Source of the DNA: Gammaproteobacteria bacterium
GTDB taxonomy: Bacteria; Pseudomonadota; Gammaproteobacteria; GCA-001735895
Direction: 5' to 3'
Assembly: GCA_030066085.1 (NCBI GenBank)
Contig: JASJCI010000033.1
Coordinates: 78,698 to 142,697, forward strand
Length of the DNA stretch: 64,000 nt
Positions 1 through 9,904 of this stretch are shown here, piece by piece (the stretch's first letter is position 1; every line of letters begins with the position of its first letter). The notes below the pieces were generated by a model. It saw only the letters and a program-made list of their open reading frames with translations. It was not told the DNA's origin and ran no database searches. A program made the position numbers and the translations under genes.

Positions 1-136
1 TGGTCTACATGCCCGGGCGCAAACACAGCCCGGTCGAAAGTGCCTTCATCGACGAGGTCGACGCATTCAGTCAATCCCAGCGCGCCAACGAACTGAACTG
101 ATCGCCCCAACGGGCACGGTAAGCGCCCCGCGCAGC

Positions 137-598
137 TCAGACGTCCGGTACCACGACGGGCTGCTCGTACTTGCGGTAAATACCGTCCTGCCGCTGCTCG
201 GCCTCGTCGACCCGCAACTCGAGCAGGTAGTAGTCGCGCACCTTGTTGCCGACCAGGTCGAACCTGAAATACAGTTTATCCAGCTTGCCAACCGAGTGGG
301 CGTAAACGTTGATGCGATCGACCGGACCGAACACCTCGAAAGCGACGAGTTGTACGTCCGCGCCGGCGTTACGCTCGCGCACGAACGCGATCCAGCGCAC
401 GAACTCCTCGAAGGTCATGTCCTGCTTGAAGCGGTCGTCGGTCCATTCGTAGGCCAGGCGCACGCCTTCCGGCGAATCGAGGCTCGACAGGAAATCGACC
501 ACGAGTTCGCCCGCGCGAACCTGGTCATGCACGGTTATGCCGGGATCGCAGCCGAGCAGCAGCAACGCACACAGCAGGTAACGTAGATGTCGACTCAC
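137..598 (-). CDS. Putative lipoprotein of unknown function
   Basis: ORF 153 aa; N-terminus MSRHLRYLLCALLLLGC is a lipobox-type signal peptide. Confidence 0.6.
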   Translation of the reverse strand: MSRHLRYLLCALLLLGCDPGITVHDQVRAGELVVDFLSSLDSPEGVRLAYEWTDDRFKQDMTFEEFVRWIAFVRERNAGADVQLVAFEVFGPVDRINVYAHSVGKLDKLYFRFDLVGNKVRDYYLLELRVDEAEQRQDGIYRKYEQPVVVPDV

Positions 599-648
599 TG
601 CCGACCGCCACGCGCTGCCGATTCGATAGCGAAAGCGCGAATCATCGA

Positions 649-1152
649 TCAGAACCCCTGCTTTTTCACGTTACGAATCCGCGCCTTGACCGACGGGGCT
701 TCGTCGCGCAGCGCCAGTTCGAACAGCTGCTCCGCTTCGTCGCGATAGGCCGGGTAGCGCTTCGCGAGCTCGTAGAAACCGCCATAGGCCCAGGCCCTGA
801 CGAACTTGTTGCCATCCTGCAGGCTGCTGCGCAGGAACGCCTCGACCTTGTCGCGCTCCGCGTCGCCGATATGCAGGTATAACAGGCTCTGCAGCAGGTG
901 CAGCCTGGCTTCCCAGGCCTGCAGCCCGGGCGCAAGGTCGAGCAGTTGGGCGGTTTCCGCTGCGCTCAGCCTGCCGCCGAGCTGGAGGTGACGTTTCAGC
1001 AGCCAGCTGGCCCCGGTTTCGAGATCACGCCGGCGCGTCAACTCGACCGCGCTCGCGGCGAAACCGCTGACGCCCCGGTAGCGCAGGTAAACGGCCTCGA
1101 TATCGTCGGCCGATTTACCGTCCCACGCAAGAATCGCCTGTTCGAGGCTCAT
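649..1152 (-). CDS. Hypothetical protein, helical-repeat-like
   Basis: ORF 167 aa, Leu/Ala-rich helical repeats; same strand as neighbours. Confidence 0.55.
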   Translation of the reverse strand: MSLEQAILAWDGKSADDIEAVYLRYRGVSGFAASAVELTRRRDLETGASWLLKRHLQLGGRLSAAETAQLLDLAPGLQAWEARLHLLQSLLYLHIGDAERDKVEAFLRSSLQDGNKFVRAWAYGGFYELAKRYPAYRDEAEQLFELALRDEAPSVKARIRNVKKQGF

Positions 1153-1177
1153 GTCGATCTCCGGCCGCCGATAGGCT

Positions 1178-1531
1178 TCATGCCTTCAACCACTGCTGGT
1201 ACTGCTGCCAGTCGGCATCGATGATCTGCTGTTCCTCAGCCGCGCCCATACCGCTGCCGCCACGTCGCAGGTAACCCGGATACTCCGCCAGTCCGAGCGT
1301 GTCGCGATAGTCGCGCACGGCGTTTTCCATTTCCCGCGCCAGTCGCTCGAGATTGCCGTTGGCCAGCTTCAGGGCTGCCAGCCGAACCCGCTCGATTTCC
1401 CGATGCCAGGCTTCGCTGCCGTAGCGGTCGAGCAGCAAGCTCGCACGCGACCACTGGTCGGGCGTGAAATCCCGCCTGATCACGCGTTCGATATCTGCGT
1501 CGCTGACGTCGGGGGTCGGTTGCGAGGCCAT
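1178..1531 (-). CDS. Hypothetical protein
   Basis: ORF 117 aa, collinear with neighbours on the minus strand. Confidence 0.5.
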   Translation of the reverse strand: MASQPTPDVSDADIERVIRRDFTPDQWSRASLLLDRYGSEAWHREIERVRLAALKLANGNLERLAREMENAVRDYRDTLGLAEYPGYLRRGGSGMGAAEEQQIIDADWQQYQQWLKA

Positions 1532-1621
1532 AAGCGCCGGGGTAGTAGACTGAGCGGGGCTAGTTTACGCCATCAACGGCGCTTTCGGAAAACCGGCCAC
1601 GGACGCCCGCCCGCTCGACAG

Positions 1622-2410
1622 TCAGGGATGATGATCGCCGATGCGCGCAAGCGGGGTAATGCCGACACCGCGCGCGTCGCAGTCAACGCGGCTTTCGACA
1701 CCGTACACGTCGGCTATATTTTTCGCCGTCAGTACTTCGACCACCGGGCCGCTGCAGTGCAGCCGCCCGTGGTTGAGCAGGTAGAGCCGGTCGCAGAAGC
1801 GCGCCGCCAGGCCGAGATCGTGCAGCACGACGACGGTCGAGCGATCGCCGCGGGCATGCTCGCGCAGGATTTCCATCACGTGCAGCTGATGGTAGGGATC
1901 GAGCGCGGCCACCGGCTCGTCGGCGAAAATGAGCTCGGGGCCGGTAGCAAAAATACGCGCCAGCATGACCAGGGTCTGTTCGCCGCCGGACAGGGTCGTC
2001 ACGACACGATTGCGGTACGCCAGGGTTTCGGTCCTCGCCATCGCCTGCTCGATGTGTCGGCGGTCCTCGGCAGTTTCCGTCTGCCACCATTTCTGCAACG
2101 GGATTCGGCCGAGTCCCACTACCTTTTCGACGCTGAACGGCCAGTCCGCCCTCGCTCCCTGCGCGAGGTAACCCAGGCGGCGCGCCCGCTCGTTCGAATC
2201 GACCGCGGCCAGCAGCCTGTCGTCCAGTCGCACCTCGCCGGCGAAATTGCTCTCGATCCCGGTCAACAGCCTGAGCAGGCTGCTCTTGCCGGCACCGTTG
2301 GGACCGATCAGGCCGATCATTTCACCCCTGCCGATGTCGATATCGATATCGGCGAGAATCTCGATCGCGTCGATGCGGTAATTCAGGTTGCTTCCGCTGA
2401 GCAGGCTCAT
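1622..2410 (-). CDS. ABC transporter ATP-binding protein (FecE/BtuD family)
   Basis: Walker A GPNGAGKSS, signature LSGGE; ATGA overlap with upstream permease. Confidence 0.9.
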   Translation of the reverse strand: MSLLSGSNLNYRIDAIEILADIDIDIGRGEMIGLIGPNGAGKSSLLRLLTGIESNFAGEVRLDDRLLAAVDSNERARRLGYLAQGARADWPFSVEKVVGLGRIPLQKWWQTETAEDRRHIEQAMARTETLAYRNRVVTTLSGGEQTLVMLARIFATGPELIFADEPVAALDPYHQLHVMEILREHARGDRSTVVVLHDLGLAARFCDRLYLLNHGRLHCSGPVVEVLTAKNIADVYGVESRVDCDARGVGITPLARIGDHHP

Positions 2411-3411
2411 GACTGCAGGTTGCGCGATTTCAGGATCAGGAACAGGAAGAAAGGCGCGCCGATCAGCGACGTCACCACGCCGAGCTTCATTTCGCCGTTG
2501 GCCGCCAGCAGCTGCACCGCGATGTCCGCGGCGAGCAGCAGGATCGCACCGGCAACGGCGCTTGCGAGCAACAGCCGGCGCGGCTCGTAGCCGACTAACG
2601 GCCGCATCAGGTGCGGCACGACGAGGCCGACGAAACCGATGTTGCCGGCTACCGACACCGCTGCGCCGACACCGGCACTGACCCCCAGGATCAGGACCAG
2701 GCGCAGGCGGGCAACGTCGAAACCCAGCGAACGGGCGGTTTCTTCACCCAGCGTCAACGCGTTCAGGAAGCGCCCGCAGTACAGAATCATGAACCAGCCG
2801 AGCAGCATGAACGGCAACGCGACGTAGAGCTCGTCGACGCTGCGATTGGCTACCGAGCCGAGCAGCCAGAACACGACCTCCTGGATCGCGTAGGGGCTTT
2901 CGGCGAAGTTCAGCGCGAGCGCGATCAGGGCGCCCGCAATTGCATTGATCGCGATGCCGGCCAGGATCAGCGAGATGACCGATCGATTCTGCCCGGCGAG
3001 CACGAACAGCACGGCTACCGCGGCCAGCGCACCAAGCAGGCCACCGAGCGGCAGGACCAGCCAGCTGGTGCCGGCCAGGCCGTAGTAAAACACGATCACG
3101 GCGCCGAGCGCGGCGCCGTTGGATACGCCGATGATGCCCGGTTCCGCCAGCGGGTTGCGCAGCAGGCCCTGCAGCGCGGCGCCGGCGATACCGAGCGTGG
3201 CGCCGATCACCAGCGCAAGCAGCGCACGCGGCAGGCGAATGTCGAACAGGATCAGCGTTGCAACCGACGTCCTCTCGCCGCGCCAGTCACGCAGCGCGTC
3301 CAGCAGGCCGACTTCCACCGGTCCCGCCTGCAGCGCGAGCAGGAATGCGCCCAGCAGCAACACCAGCAGCACGGCATGCAGCGCCGGGGCGGGCAGCGGG
3401 CGCAGCATCAT
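2407..3411 (-). CDS. FecCD/BtuC-family ABC permease
   Basis: Multi-TM FecCD-type sequence (RLPRALLALVIGATLGIAGAALQGLLRNPLAEPGIIGVSNGAALGAV); start set at MMLRPLP. Confidence 0.9.
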   Translation of the reverse strand: MMLRPLPAPALHAVLLVLLLGAFLLALQAGPVEVGLLDALRDWRGERTSVATLILFDIRLPRALLALVIGATLGIAGAALQGLLRNPLAEPGIIGVSNGAALGAVIVFYYGLAGTSWLVLPLGGLLGALAAVAVLFVLAGQNRSVISLILAGIAINAIAGALIALALNFAESPYAIQEVVFWLLGSVANRSVDELYVALPFMLLGWFMILYCGRFLNALTLGEETARSLGFDVARLRLVLILGVSAGVGAAVSVAGNIGFVGLVVPHLMRPLVGYEPRRLLLASAVAGAILLLAADIAVQLLAANGEMKLGVVTSLIGAPFFLFLILKSRNLQS

Positions 3412-4238
3412 CGGCGCGCCGCCATCATTTCGATCGCCTCCGCAATCATTGGCCCGGCGCAAATCCGCAGGCGTAGCGGGATATCCAGCGATTCGCGCGC
3501 GCTTACCAGCTTGTCGAGCACGGGGTGGCCGACGTAGGCAGTCGCCAGCGAGGCCGGGCGCGACAGGTCACGATCGACCTGCAGCACGTCGGGGTCGGCG
3601 GCAACCAGTCGTTCCAGGCTGAGCTGCTGGAAACCCTCGATGCCCATTTCGGCGGCGAGATTGCGGTAGCCGGCATGCGTGAAGATGTCGTGTTCGAGCG
3701 TGTTGGCACCCACGGTAAAACCGTTGGGCGCATAGGCGATGACGGTCTTTTGCGGACGGTCGGCATAACGCGCGCGGGTTTCTGCCAGCCGCGCGCGCAG
3801 CCGCGCAATGCTGTCGGCCGCGCGCTCCGGGTTACCGCTCCAGTCGCCGAACAGTTCGAGTACACGGTAGATATCCTCGATCGAACGCGCCTGCGGCAAT
3901 TGCTCCACGCGGTAGCCGAGCTGGCGCAGGAACTTGGCCGTGTCCCAGGCCGTGAACTGGCTGGTTACGACGAGATCCGGCGCGTAGCGCACGATCTCTT
4001 CCACCGCACCGTTGTTGAGCGGCAGGTCGCCGACCGCATCGATCATGTAGGACATCTGCGGATCCCGCGCCCACAGCGACAGTGACGCGATCTGCTCCCG
4101 CTCGGCCAGCAGCAGCGCGAGCTGATCGGTGCACAGGCCCATCGAAACGATGCGCTGCGGCCGTTCGGCCAGCGCGCTGCCGGGCAACGCCGGCAGCAGC
4201 GCCAGCAGCAGCACGGCGGATCGAATGAGCTGCGACAT
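3408..4238 (-). CDS. BtuF/FecB-like ABC substrate-binding protein
   Basis: Signal peptide MSQLIRSAVLLLALLPALPGSALA then PQRIVSMGLCTDQLALLLAE; overlaps the permease; internal ATG preferred to the long ORF start. Confidence 0.85.
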   Translation of the reverse strand: MSQLIRSAVLLLALLPALPGSALAERPQRIVSMGLCTDQLALLLAEREQIASLSLWARDPQMSYMIDAVGDLPLNNGAVEEIVRYAPDLVVTSQFTAWDTAKFLRQLGYRVEQLPQARSIEDIYRVLELFGDWSGNPERAADSIARLRARLAETRARYADRPQKTVIAYAPNGFTVGANTLEHDIFTHAGYRNLAAEMGIEGFQQLSLERLVAADPDVLQVDRDLSRPASLATAYVGHPVLDKLVSARESLDIPLRLRICAGPMIAEAIEMMAARR

Positions 4239-4453
4239 TAACAGGTTCCCCGGTTGTTCGGCGCTATTGTCCGGATAACACGGGGCCAGTAAAGCCCGCG
4301 TGCTCGCGCAGGTCGGGATCACGCCGCGCGCAGCGAGATTTCGCCGCCGCCATGGCGCCTGTGCGGCGATTTGGCCGACGGACGGTAGATTTGCGACTAC
4401 AGGCGGTCGTGAGCCGACCGATATAGCAACTATGCTTAAGATCGCGCGCACAG

Positions 4454-4474
4454 AATTGTGATCTGGATCACGCT
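4454..4474. promoter_or_regulatory. Candidate CRP/Vfr-type operator
   Basis: AATTGTGATCTGGATCACGCT matches TGTGA-N6-TCACA at 9 of 10 positions; about 80 bp upstream of the DUF1631 start. Confidence 0.55.
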
Positions 4475-4551
4475 GCGGATCGCCCCCGCCAGGGCTTGCC
4501 GGCACGCCAACCGCAGCGCGCGCACCACCAGCAGGCGGGCATGAGAAACAT

Positions 4552-7056
4552 ATGACAGCACCCAAACTCAAGGTTGTAGAGAGCGGTAAGGCCACCCGGT
4601 CGGTTTACCATTCGATTCAGAAATTCTCCCTGGAAGGCCTCAACGACCTCATCCGGGTACTGATGGAAAGCGTCGACGACGCGCTGTTCGAGCTCTCCGA
4701 CAAGGTCGACAACGACCGCGAGCGAAACCTTTACTTCGAGGCCATGCGCGAGGTTCGCCTGAAACGCGACGGCCTGCAGAAGAATTTTGATCACGCCATG
4801 CACCGCCGCTTCGCGGCCTTCGCCAAGGGCAAAAAGCTCGCCACCGAAGTCGAAGACGAAACCGAACTGACGCTGGTCGAACTCGACGACCTCGAAGACA
4901 ACATCGCGATCGAGAACATGGTCTCGCGGGCACGCCCGCAGTACGAGGATTCATTGCTGGCAATCAGCGCTCGCCTCAAGGTCGTCCTCAAGCGCGAAGC
5001 AATCGATGCCGACGACAATCCGCTGGATCCGCACGCCATCTGCGAGTGTTTCCACGAAGCATCGCAGCTGCTCGAAACCGATATCCAGATCAAGCTGATT
5101 TTCTACAAGCTGTTCGAGCGTTACGTGATGAACCGTCTCGGCCATTTTTACCAGGAGCTCAACGAGCTGTTCATCCGCAAGGGTGTGCTGCCCGAGTTCA
5201 AGGCCGACCAGGAGCGCATGGACCAGACCAGCCGCTTCATGGCCAACCGCATCCGGCCGACGGATCAAGCGGTTTCAGCACGCACGACGATGAGTCTCGG
5301 CGGCACGCCGGCGCCTAACGCAACCGCGGGTGGTGGCGATGGCGGCCTGTTCTCGACGCTTTCCCAGGCCGCGGCCGGAGGAGCCGGGGGTCCGGGCGGA
5401 GCGGGCGACGGCAGCGGTATCGCATTCGATGCCGGCGGCGGCGCTGTCGGTGGCGGTGCCGGTGGCGGCGTGGCTGGCGTCGGCGGTGGTGCAGGCGGCG
5501 GAGTAGCCGGTGCAGGCGGCGGAGTAACCGGTGCTGGCGGAGGAGTCGCCGGCGGTGCAGCCACGGGTGGCGTACCCGGTGCGTTCATCGCCGCGCTCAG
5601 CGATCTGCAGCTGGCCAGCCTTTCCAGCCAGCCGGTGCTGGCGGTGGACCCGCAAAGTCTCAGGGTCGACACCCGGCAACAGCTGGCGACGTTCCGCGAA
5701 AGCAACCAGCACCAGGTCGACCGGGACGATAGCCAGACCATCGACGTCGTATCGATGCTGTTCGATTTCTTTTTCGACGACGAGGCACTGCCGGCACCGA
5801 TCAAGGTACTGATCGGGCGCCTGCAAATTCCGATTCTCAAGGTTGCCATCCTCGACCGCGAGTTCTTCAACCAGAAGAAGCACCCCGCGCGGCGATTGCT
5901 CGACAGTATCTCGCGCGCGGCCATGGGCTGGGGTGACGGTAACGAGGACGAGGCCGAACTGATTGTCAAGATCGAGGAAATCGTCAATTTCCTGATCAAC
6001 GAATTCGAGGAAGACGTCGAGGTATTCGACGAAGCGCGTATCGAGCTGGAGAACTTCCTCAATAGCGAAGCAAAGCAGAGCCAGCAAAACGAGGCGGGGC
6101 TGCACCGGCGCGAACAGGCCCGCGACGAACAGATCGAGGGTGCGCAACAGGCGGCCGCGGATCTCGTGCACAAGCTCACCCACGGGCGCGAACTCAGTTT
6201 CGAGGTCAGCGACTTTCTCGAGACCACCTGGACCTCGGTGCTGTTCAATGCATACCTGTCGCTCGGCGAGGACTCCAACCACTGGCGCAACCTCAAGCGG
6301 ATTTCGAGCACCTTCGTCTGGTCGCTCATTCCGAAACACAGCGAGGAGGAGCGGGTCAAGATCATCAAGACCATCCCGGCCCTGCTGCGCGCGCTGTCCA
6401 AGGGTATGGACCTGGTCCGCATCAGCACCGAGGTACAGAACCGTATCTTCCAGGTGCTCGCCAGCGAACACGCAAAGATCGTCAAGCAGACTTCGCGCAA
6501 TATCGTTACCCGCAAGGACGACCAGACGATCTGGCCCGGTGACGGCGGTGGCGAAAACGCTCCGGAATTCGATTTCTCCGCCAATGAAATCGGCCAGATA
6601 GAGGTCGAGGAGATCGCCGTCGACGACGACTCGCCGACGATCATCGATGTCACCGCGACCGCCGAGGTCATCAACGACCTCAACCGATTCAGCGCGGGCG
6701 TCAAGCAGGGCCAGATCCAGGTCGACGAAGAAATCGTGATCCACTCGGAAACCACCGAAGACGCGGATCTTGCGGGCGGTGAAGACGACGGGTTCATGGC
6801 CGAGGCGCTTGGCCTCGAAATCGGGGCATGGGTCGAATTCAATGAAACGGAAGGCAAGACGCAGATCGCACGTCTGTCGTGGAAATCCAACGTGACCGGG
6901 AACTTCGTTTTCGTTAATCGCCAGGGACACAAGGTGCGCAACATGTCGGTGCAGGGTTACGCTAACGAACTGCGCGCAGGACGCGCCAGGAGTATCGAGA
7001 CCTCCTCGGTCTTCGATCGCGCGATCTACACCATCATGTCGAAAATGAAGCACTAG
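4552..7056 (+). CDS. DUF1631-family protein with Gly-rich linker
   Basis: 834 aa; N-terminal SIQKFSLEGLNDLIRVLMESVDDALFELSDKVDN and C-terminal WVEFNETEGKTQIARLSWKS are typical of DUF1631 proteins. Confidence 0.85.
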   Translation: MTAPKLKVVESGKATRSVYHSIQKFSLEGLNDLIRVLMESVDDALFELSDKVDNDRERNLYFEAMREVRLKRDGLQKNFDHAMHRRFAAFAKGKKLATEVEDETELTLVELDDLEDNIAIENMVSRARPQYEDSLLAISARLKVVLKREAIDADDNPLDPHAICECFHEASQLLETDIQIKLIFYKLFERYVMNRLGHFYQELNELFIRKGVLPEFKADQERMDQTSRFMANRIRPTDQAVSARTTMSLGGTPAPNATAGGGDGGLFSTLSQAAAGGAGGPGGAGDGSGIAFDAGGGAVGGGAGGGVAGVGGGAGGGVAGAGGGVTGAGGGVAGGAATGGVPGAFIAALSDLQLASLSSQPVLAVDPQSLRVDTRQQLATFRESNQHQVDRDDSQTIDVVSMLFDFFFDDEALPAPIKVLIGRLQIPILKVAILDREFFNQKKHPARRLLDSISRAAMGWGDGNEDEAELIVKIEEIVNFLINEFEEDVEVFDEARIELENFLNSEAKQSQQNEAGLHRREQARDEQIEGAQQAAADLVHKLTHGRELSFEVSDFLETTWTSVLFNAYLSLGEDSNHWRNLKRISSTFVWSLIPKHSEEERVKIIKTIPALLRALSKGMDLVRISTEVQNRIFQVLASEHAKIVKQTSRNIVTRKDDQTIWPGDGGGENAPEFDFSANEIGQIEVEEIAVDDDSPTIIDVTATAEVINDLNRFSAGVKQGQIQVDEEIVIHSETTEDADLAGGEDDGFMAEALGLEIGAWVEFNETEGKTQIARLSWKSNVTGNFVFVNRQGHKVRNMSVQGYANELRAGRARSIETSSVFDRAIYTIMSKMKH
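5380..5590 (+). repeat. Gly-rich coding repeat (GAGGGVx heptads, about 21-nt unit)
   Basis: Tandem GGTGCAGGCGGCGGAGTAGCC-like units at about 5488-5550 inside a longer GGA/GGG tract. Confidence 0.8.
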
Positions 7057-7080
7057 GAAAAAACCACGGCAGTTCCTTGG

Positions 7081-7131
7081 GGGCCGGCGGCTTTCGCCCC
7101 TCGTTCACGGTACCGCCGGCCCTTTTCTTTT
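7081..7131 (+). terminator. Rho-independent terminator of the DUF1631 gene
   Basis: Perfect 10-bp stem GGGCCGGCGG (7081-7090)/CCGCCGGCCC (7113-7122) followed by TTTTCTTTT. Confidence 0.85.
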
Positions 7132-7174
7132 GCCTGGGGTAAAATCGGGGATCCTTTGCGAAATTCTTGTCCCG

Positions 7175-7693
7175 ATGCAGGCATCCAGCCTCTCGTACAC
7201 GCTGTTCGACAGCCCGCTCGGCCAGCTGCTGCTCGCCGGCAATGACGCCGGCCTGCACCTGGTCGGCTTTCCGCGCGGCAGCCGCAAGAAAGTGCCGCTT
7301 CCCGAATGGCGTCCCGATCCCACCCCTTTCGGCGAGGTCGAACGCCAGCTGGGGGCCTATTTTGCCGGCGAGTTGCGGGTTTTCGACCTGCCGCTGGTTT
7401 TTACCGGCACGGAATTCCAGAACCAGGTGTGGCGGGCGCTGTGCGAGATTCCGTGGGGCGAAACCATATCCTACGCCGAGCTCGCGCGACGCGTCGGCCG
7501 ACCCACGGCGAGTCGCGCGGTCGGCGCGGCCAACGGCGCCAACCCGCTGCCGATCGTCGCGCCCTGCCACCGGGTAATAGGCGCCGACGGTTCGCTGACG
7601 GGCTTCGGCGGCGGGCTCGACAGCAAGCGCTTGCTGCTGCAGCTCGAGGGCGCCCTGCCCACCGATCCACAGCTCGACCTGTTGCCACGCTGA
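7175..7693 (+). CDS. ogt: Methylated-DNA--[protein]-cysteine S-methyltransferase
   Basis: Active-site motif APCHRVIGADGSLTGFGGGL. Confidence 0.95.
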   Translation: MQASSLSYTLFDSPLGQLLLAGNDAGLHLVGFPRGSRKKVPLPEWRPDPTPFGEVERQLGAYFAGELRVFDLPLVFTGTEFQNQVWRALCEIPWGETISYAELARRVGRPTASRAVGAANGANPLPIVAPCHRVIGADGSLTGFGGGLDSKRLLLQLEGALPTDPQLDLLPR

Positions 7694-7813
7694 TTACTGT
7701 TCGCGGAGCAGCGCACTATTCCCAACGGTATAGGCGCTCCCGAGCCGGGGATATGGCTTCGCCGACGCCGATGTCCTACTTTCGGCATTCGTTCAACCGA
7801 GCAAGGAATCGGC

Positions 7814-8200
7814 ATGTCCTATACCATCGACCGCGTCATCGAGGGCGCGGACATCGACGACATCGACAATCGGACCCGGGCGGCGCTGGCCGAGCACGGC
7901 TTCGGCGTACTGACCGAGATCGACGTGCAGGCGACGATGAAGAAGAAACTCGACGCCGACATGGATCCGTACCGGATCCTGGGCGCCTGTAACCCGGGCA
8001 TGGCCAAACAGGCCATCGAGATGGAACCCAATATCGGCGCGATGCTGCCGTGTAACGTGATCCTGCGCAAGGTAGGCGGCGGCGTACAGGTCAGCGCCAT
8101 CGACCCGGTGGCGTCGATGATCGCGATCGAGAACGATGCGCTCAAGGGCGTCGCAACCCAGGTACGTTCGATGCTGGCCGACGTGGTCGCCGCTATCTGA
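7814..8200 (+). CDS. DUF302 family protein
   Basis: 128 aa; FGVLTEIDVQATMKKKLDADMDPYRILGACNPGMAKQAIEMEPNIGAMLPCNVILR is DUF302-like. Confidence 0.85.
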   Translation: MSYTIDRVIEGADIDDIDNRTRAALAEHGFGVLTEIDVQATMKKKLDADMDPYRILGACNPGMAKQAIEMEPNIGAMLPCNVILRKVGGGVQVSAIDPVASMIAIENDALKGVATQVRSMLADVVAAI

Positions 8201-8209
8201 CAGCGCGCG

Positions 8210-9028
8210 TCATGGCGCGCCTGACGGCGCGCGAATGCGCACGTCGTTGATCACGCTAATCAGCACGAAGCTGAGCAGCATCAACATGTACCAGGACGAT
8301 ATCTTGGCGAAGGGCACCAGCTCCCAGCTGCCGCTCTGGTTCGGGTAAATCCAGATATTGGCCCAGGTCGCGATGTTTTCCGCGATCCAGATGAACAATG
8401 CGACGAGGAACCAGCCGAGCAACAGCGGCATGCGACGCGGCGTCCTGACCACGCGAAAGTAAATCGTCGTACGCCAGAACAGCATCACGGTGATCAGCAG
8501 CAGGCCCCAGCGCAAGTCGGGCATGAAGTGGTGGCTGAAAAAATTGAGGTAGATCGCGATCACCAGCCACACGGTCCAGACCTTCGGCGGGTAGTGCGAA
8601 AACTCGAATTCGAAAATCCGCCAGATGCGCGCGATATAGCTGCCGACCGCACTGTACATGAAGCCGGTAAACAACGGCACGTTGCCGATACCGAACACGA
8701 AATCCTCGGGATACACCCAGGAGCCGATGGCGTCCGAGGTCTTGAACAGCTCCATCACCGTGGCGACCGCATGAAAAACCACGATGACCAGCGCCTCGCG
8801 CAGCGTTTCCAGCCGCAACGCCAGCAGCACCAGCTGGAACAGCACCGCGGCGATAAAGATGAAATCGTAGCGATGCAGCCCCTCGATCGGGTACCACAGG
8901 CGAGTGCCGAGCATGATCGCCAGCATGAATCCGCCGAACAGGCAGGCGTAGGCCTGCTTGACGCCGAACAGCCAGAATTCGTGCAGGCCGTGCTTCAATC
9001 TACCCCGATCAGACCGGTGGCGGTGCAC
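8210..9028 (-). CDS. DUF817-type integral membrane protein
   Basis: 272 aa multi-[15 protein letters not shown] and [36 protein letters not shown] match DUF817 character. Confidence 0.8.
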   Translation of the reverse strand: MHRHRSDRGRLKHGLHEFWLFGVKQAYACLFGGFMLAIMLGTRLWYPIEGLHRYDFIFIAAVLFQLVLLALRLETLREALVIVVFHAVATVMELFKTSDAIGSWVYPEDFVFGIGNVPLFTGFMYSAVGSYIARIWRIFEFEFSHYPPKVWTVWLVIAIYLNFFSHHFMPDLRWGLLLITVMLFWRTTIYFRVVRTPRRMPLLLGWFLVALFIWIAENIATWANIWIYPNQSGSWELVPFAKISSWYMLMLLSFVLISVINDVRIRAPSGAP

Positions 9029-9887
9029 ATACCTGGTCCCAGCCGTAGCGCCGGTCGATACCCCCGGTGTACTCGAAAATGTCCAGGATCGCGTCGAAAG
9101 CCGCCGGCGTGATTTCGACCTGCGGTGTCCAGCAGCCCAGCTGCTGGTAAACGCCGATACAGTGGGTCAGCGCGCGCGCATCGATAGCGGGAAAATAGCT
9201 TTGCACGGCAGCGGCTATCTCCGCCGCGGGCGCTTCGTTCAGATGTATCCGCGCAGCCGTGTAGGCGCGCGTGAAAGCCGCGGCGGCCGGGCTTTCGAGC
9301 CATTCCAGCGAGGCGGCCAGGCTGGAAAAGGCGCAGGGGCCGATCTGCTCGCCGACGCGTGCCACCACGTGACCGACGCCATCGAGTTCCAGCTGCTGCG
9401 GGAAGGGCCCCTGCTGCTGCACGTAAGCGCCGTGCCCGCGGCGGAAAGCGAGGTCGATTTCATCCGCCCCGCCCGGGGTAATCGGCTGGATGCGATCATA
9501 GTCGATACCGGCACGGTAGCAGGCATAACGAAACATCGCGTTGGGCTGGCCGCCGCCGAACATGACGACCTCGGTGCCTTCGAGCTTGCGCCAGTCGAAC
9601 TCCGGATCCGGATCGCGCGCGGTCAGGAAAAACCCGTCCATTTCGTTGATCTGCGCAAAGTGCCGGGGGTAGTCGGTTTCACCCTGCGCCAGCGCGTTGA
9701 AGGCCTGGCTCGGCGCGGTCTGCACCACCTGCGCGCTGCCATCCATGATCGAATCGGTGGCAGGTTTGCCTGCCGCGGAAATCGACCAGTCGAAATCCAC
9801 GCCCTCCCGCCCGAGGAAACCGCCCGCCATCGTCAGGATCAGGGGCGTGTAAAACGCGGAAAAAAGGGTGAACTGGATATGGATCAC
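9009..9887 (-). CDS. NMT1/THI5-like substrate-binding-fold protein, no obvious signal peptide
   Basis: [33 protein letters not shown]...; start approximate (GTG near 9887, ORF open to 9929). Confidence 0.6.
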   Translation of the reverse strand: MIHIQFTLFSAFYTPLILTMAGGFLGREGVDFDWSISAAGKPATDSIMDGSAQVVQTAPSQAFNALAQGETDYPRHFAQINEMDGFFLTARDPDPEFDWRKLEGTEVVMFGGGQPNAMFRYACYRAGIDYDRIQPITPGGADEIDLAFRRGHGAYVQQQGPFPQQLELDGVGHVVARVGEQIGPCAFSSLAASLEWLESPAAAAFTRAYTAARIHLNEAPAAEIAAAVQSYFPAIDARALTHCIGVYQQLGCWTPQVEITPAAFDAILDIFEYTGGIDRRYGWDQVCAPPPV

Positions 9888-9904
9888 GGTCGATCTCCAG
9901 GGAG

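Noticed and set aside
4240-4450. Cobalamin riboswitch upstream of the BtuF-like gene
   Set aside because: No recognisable B12-box sequence on the minus strand; transporter substrate remains undecided.
5265-7053. 559- and 592-aa antisense ORFs opposite DUF1631
   Set aside because: GC-driven open antisense frames with low-complexity translations; the sense strand encodes a recognisable protein.
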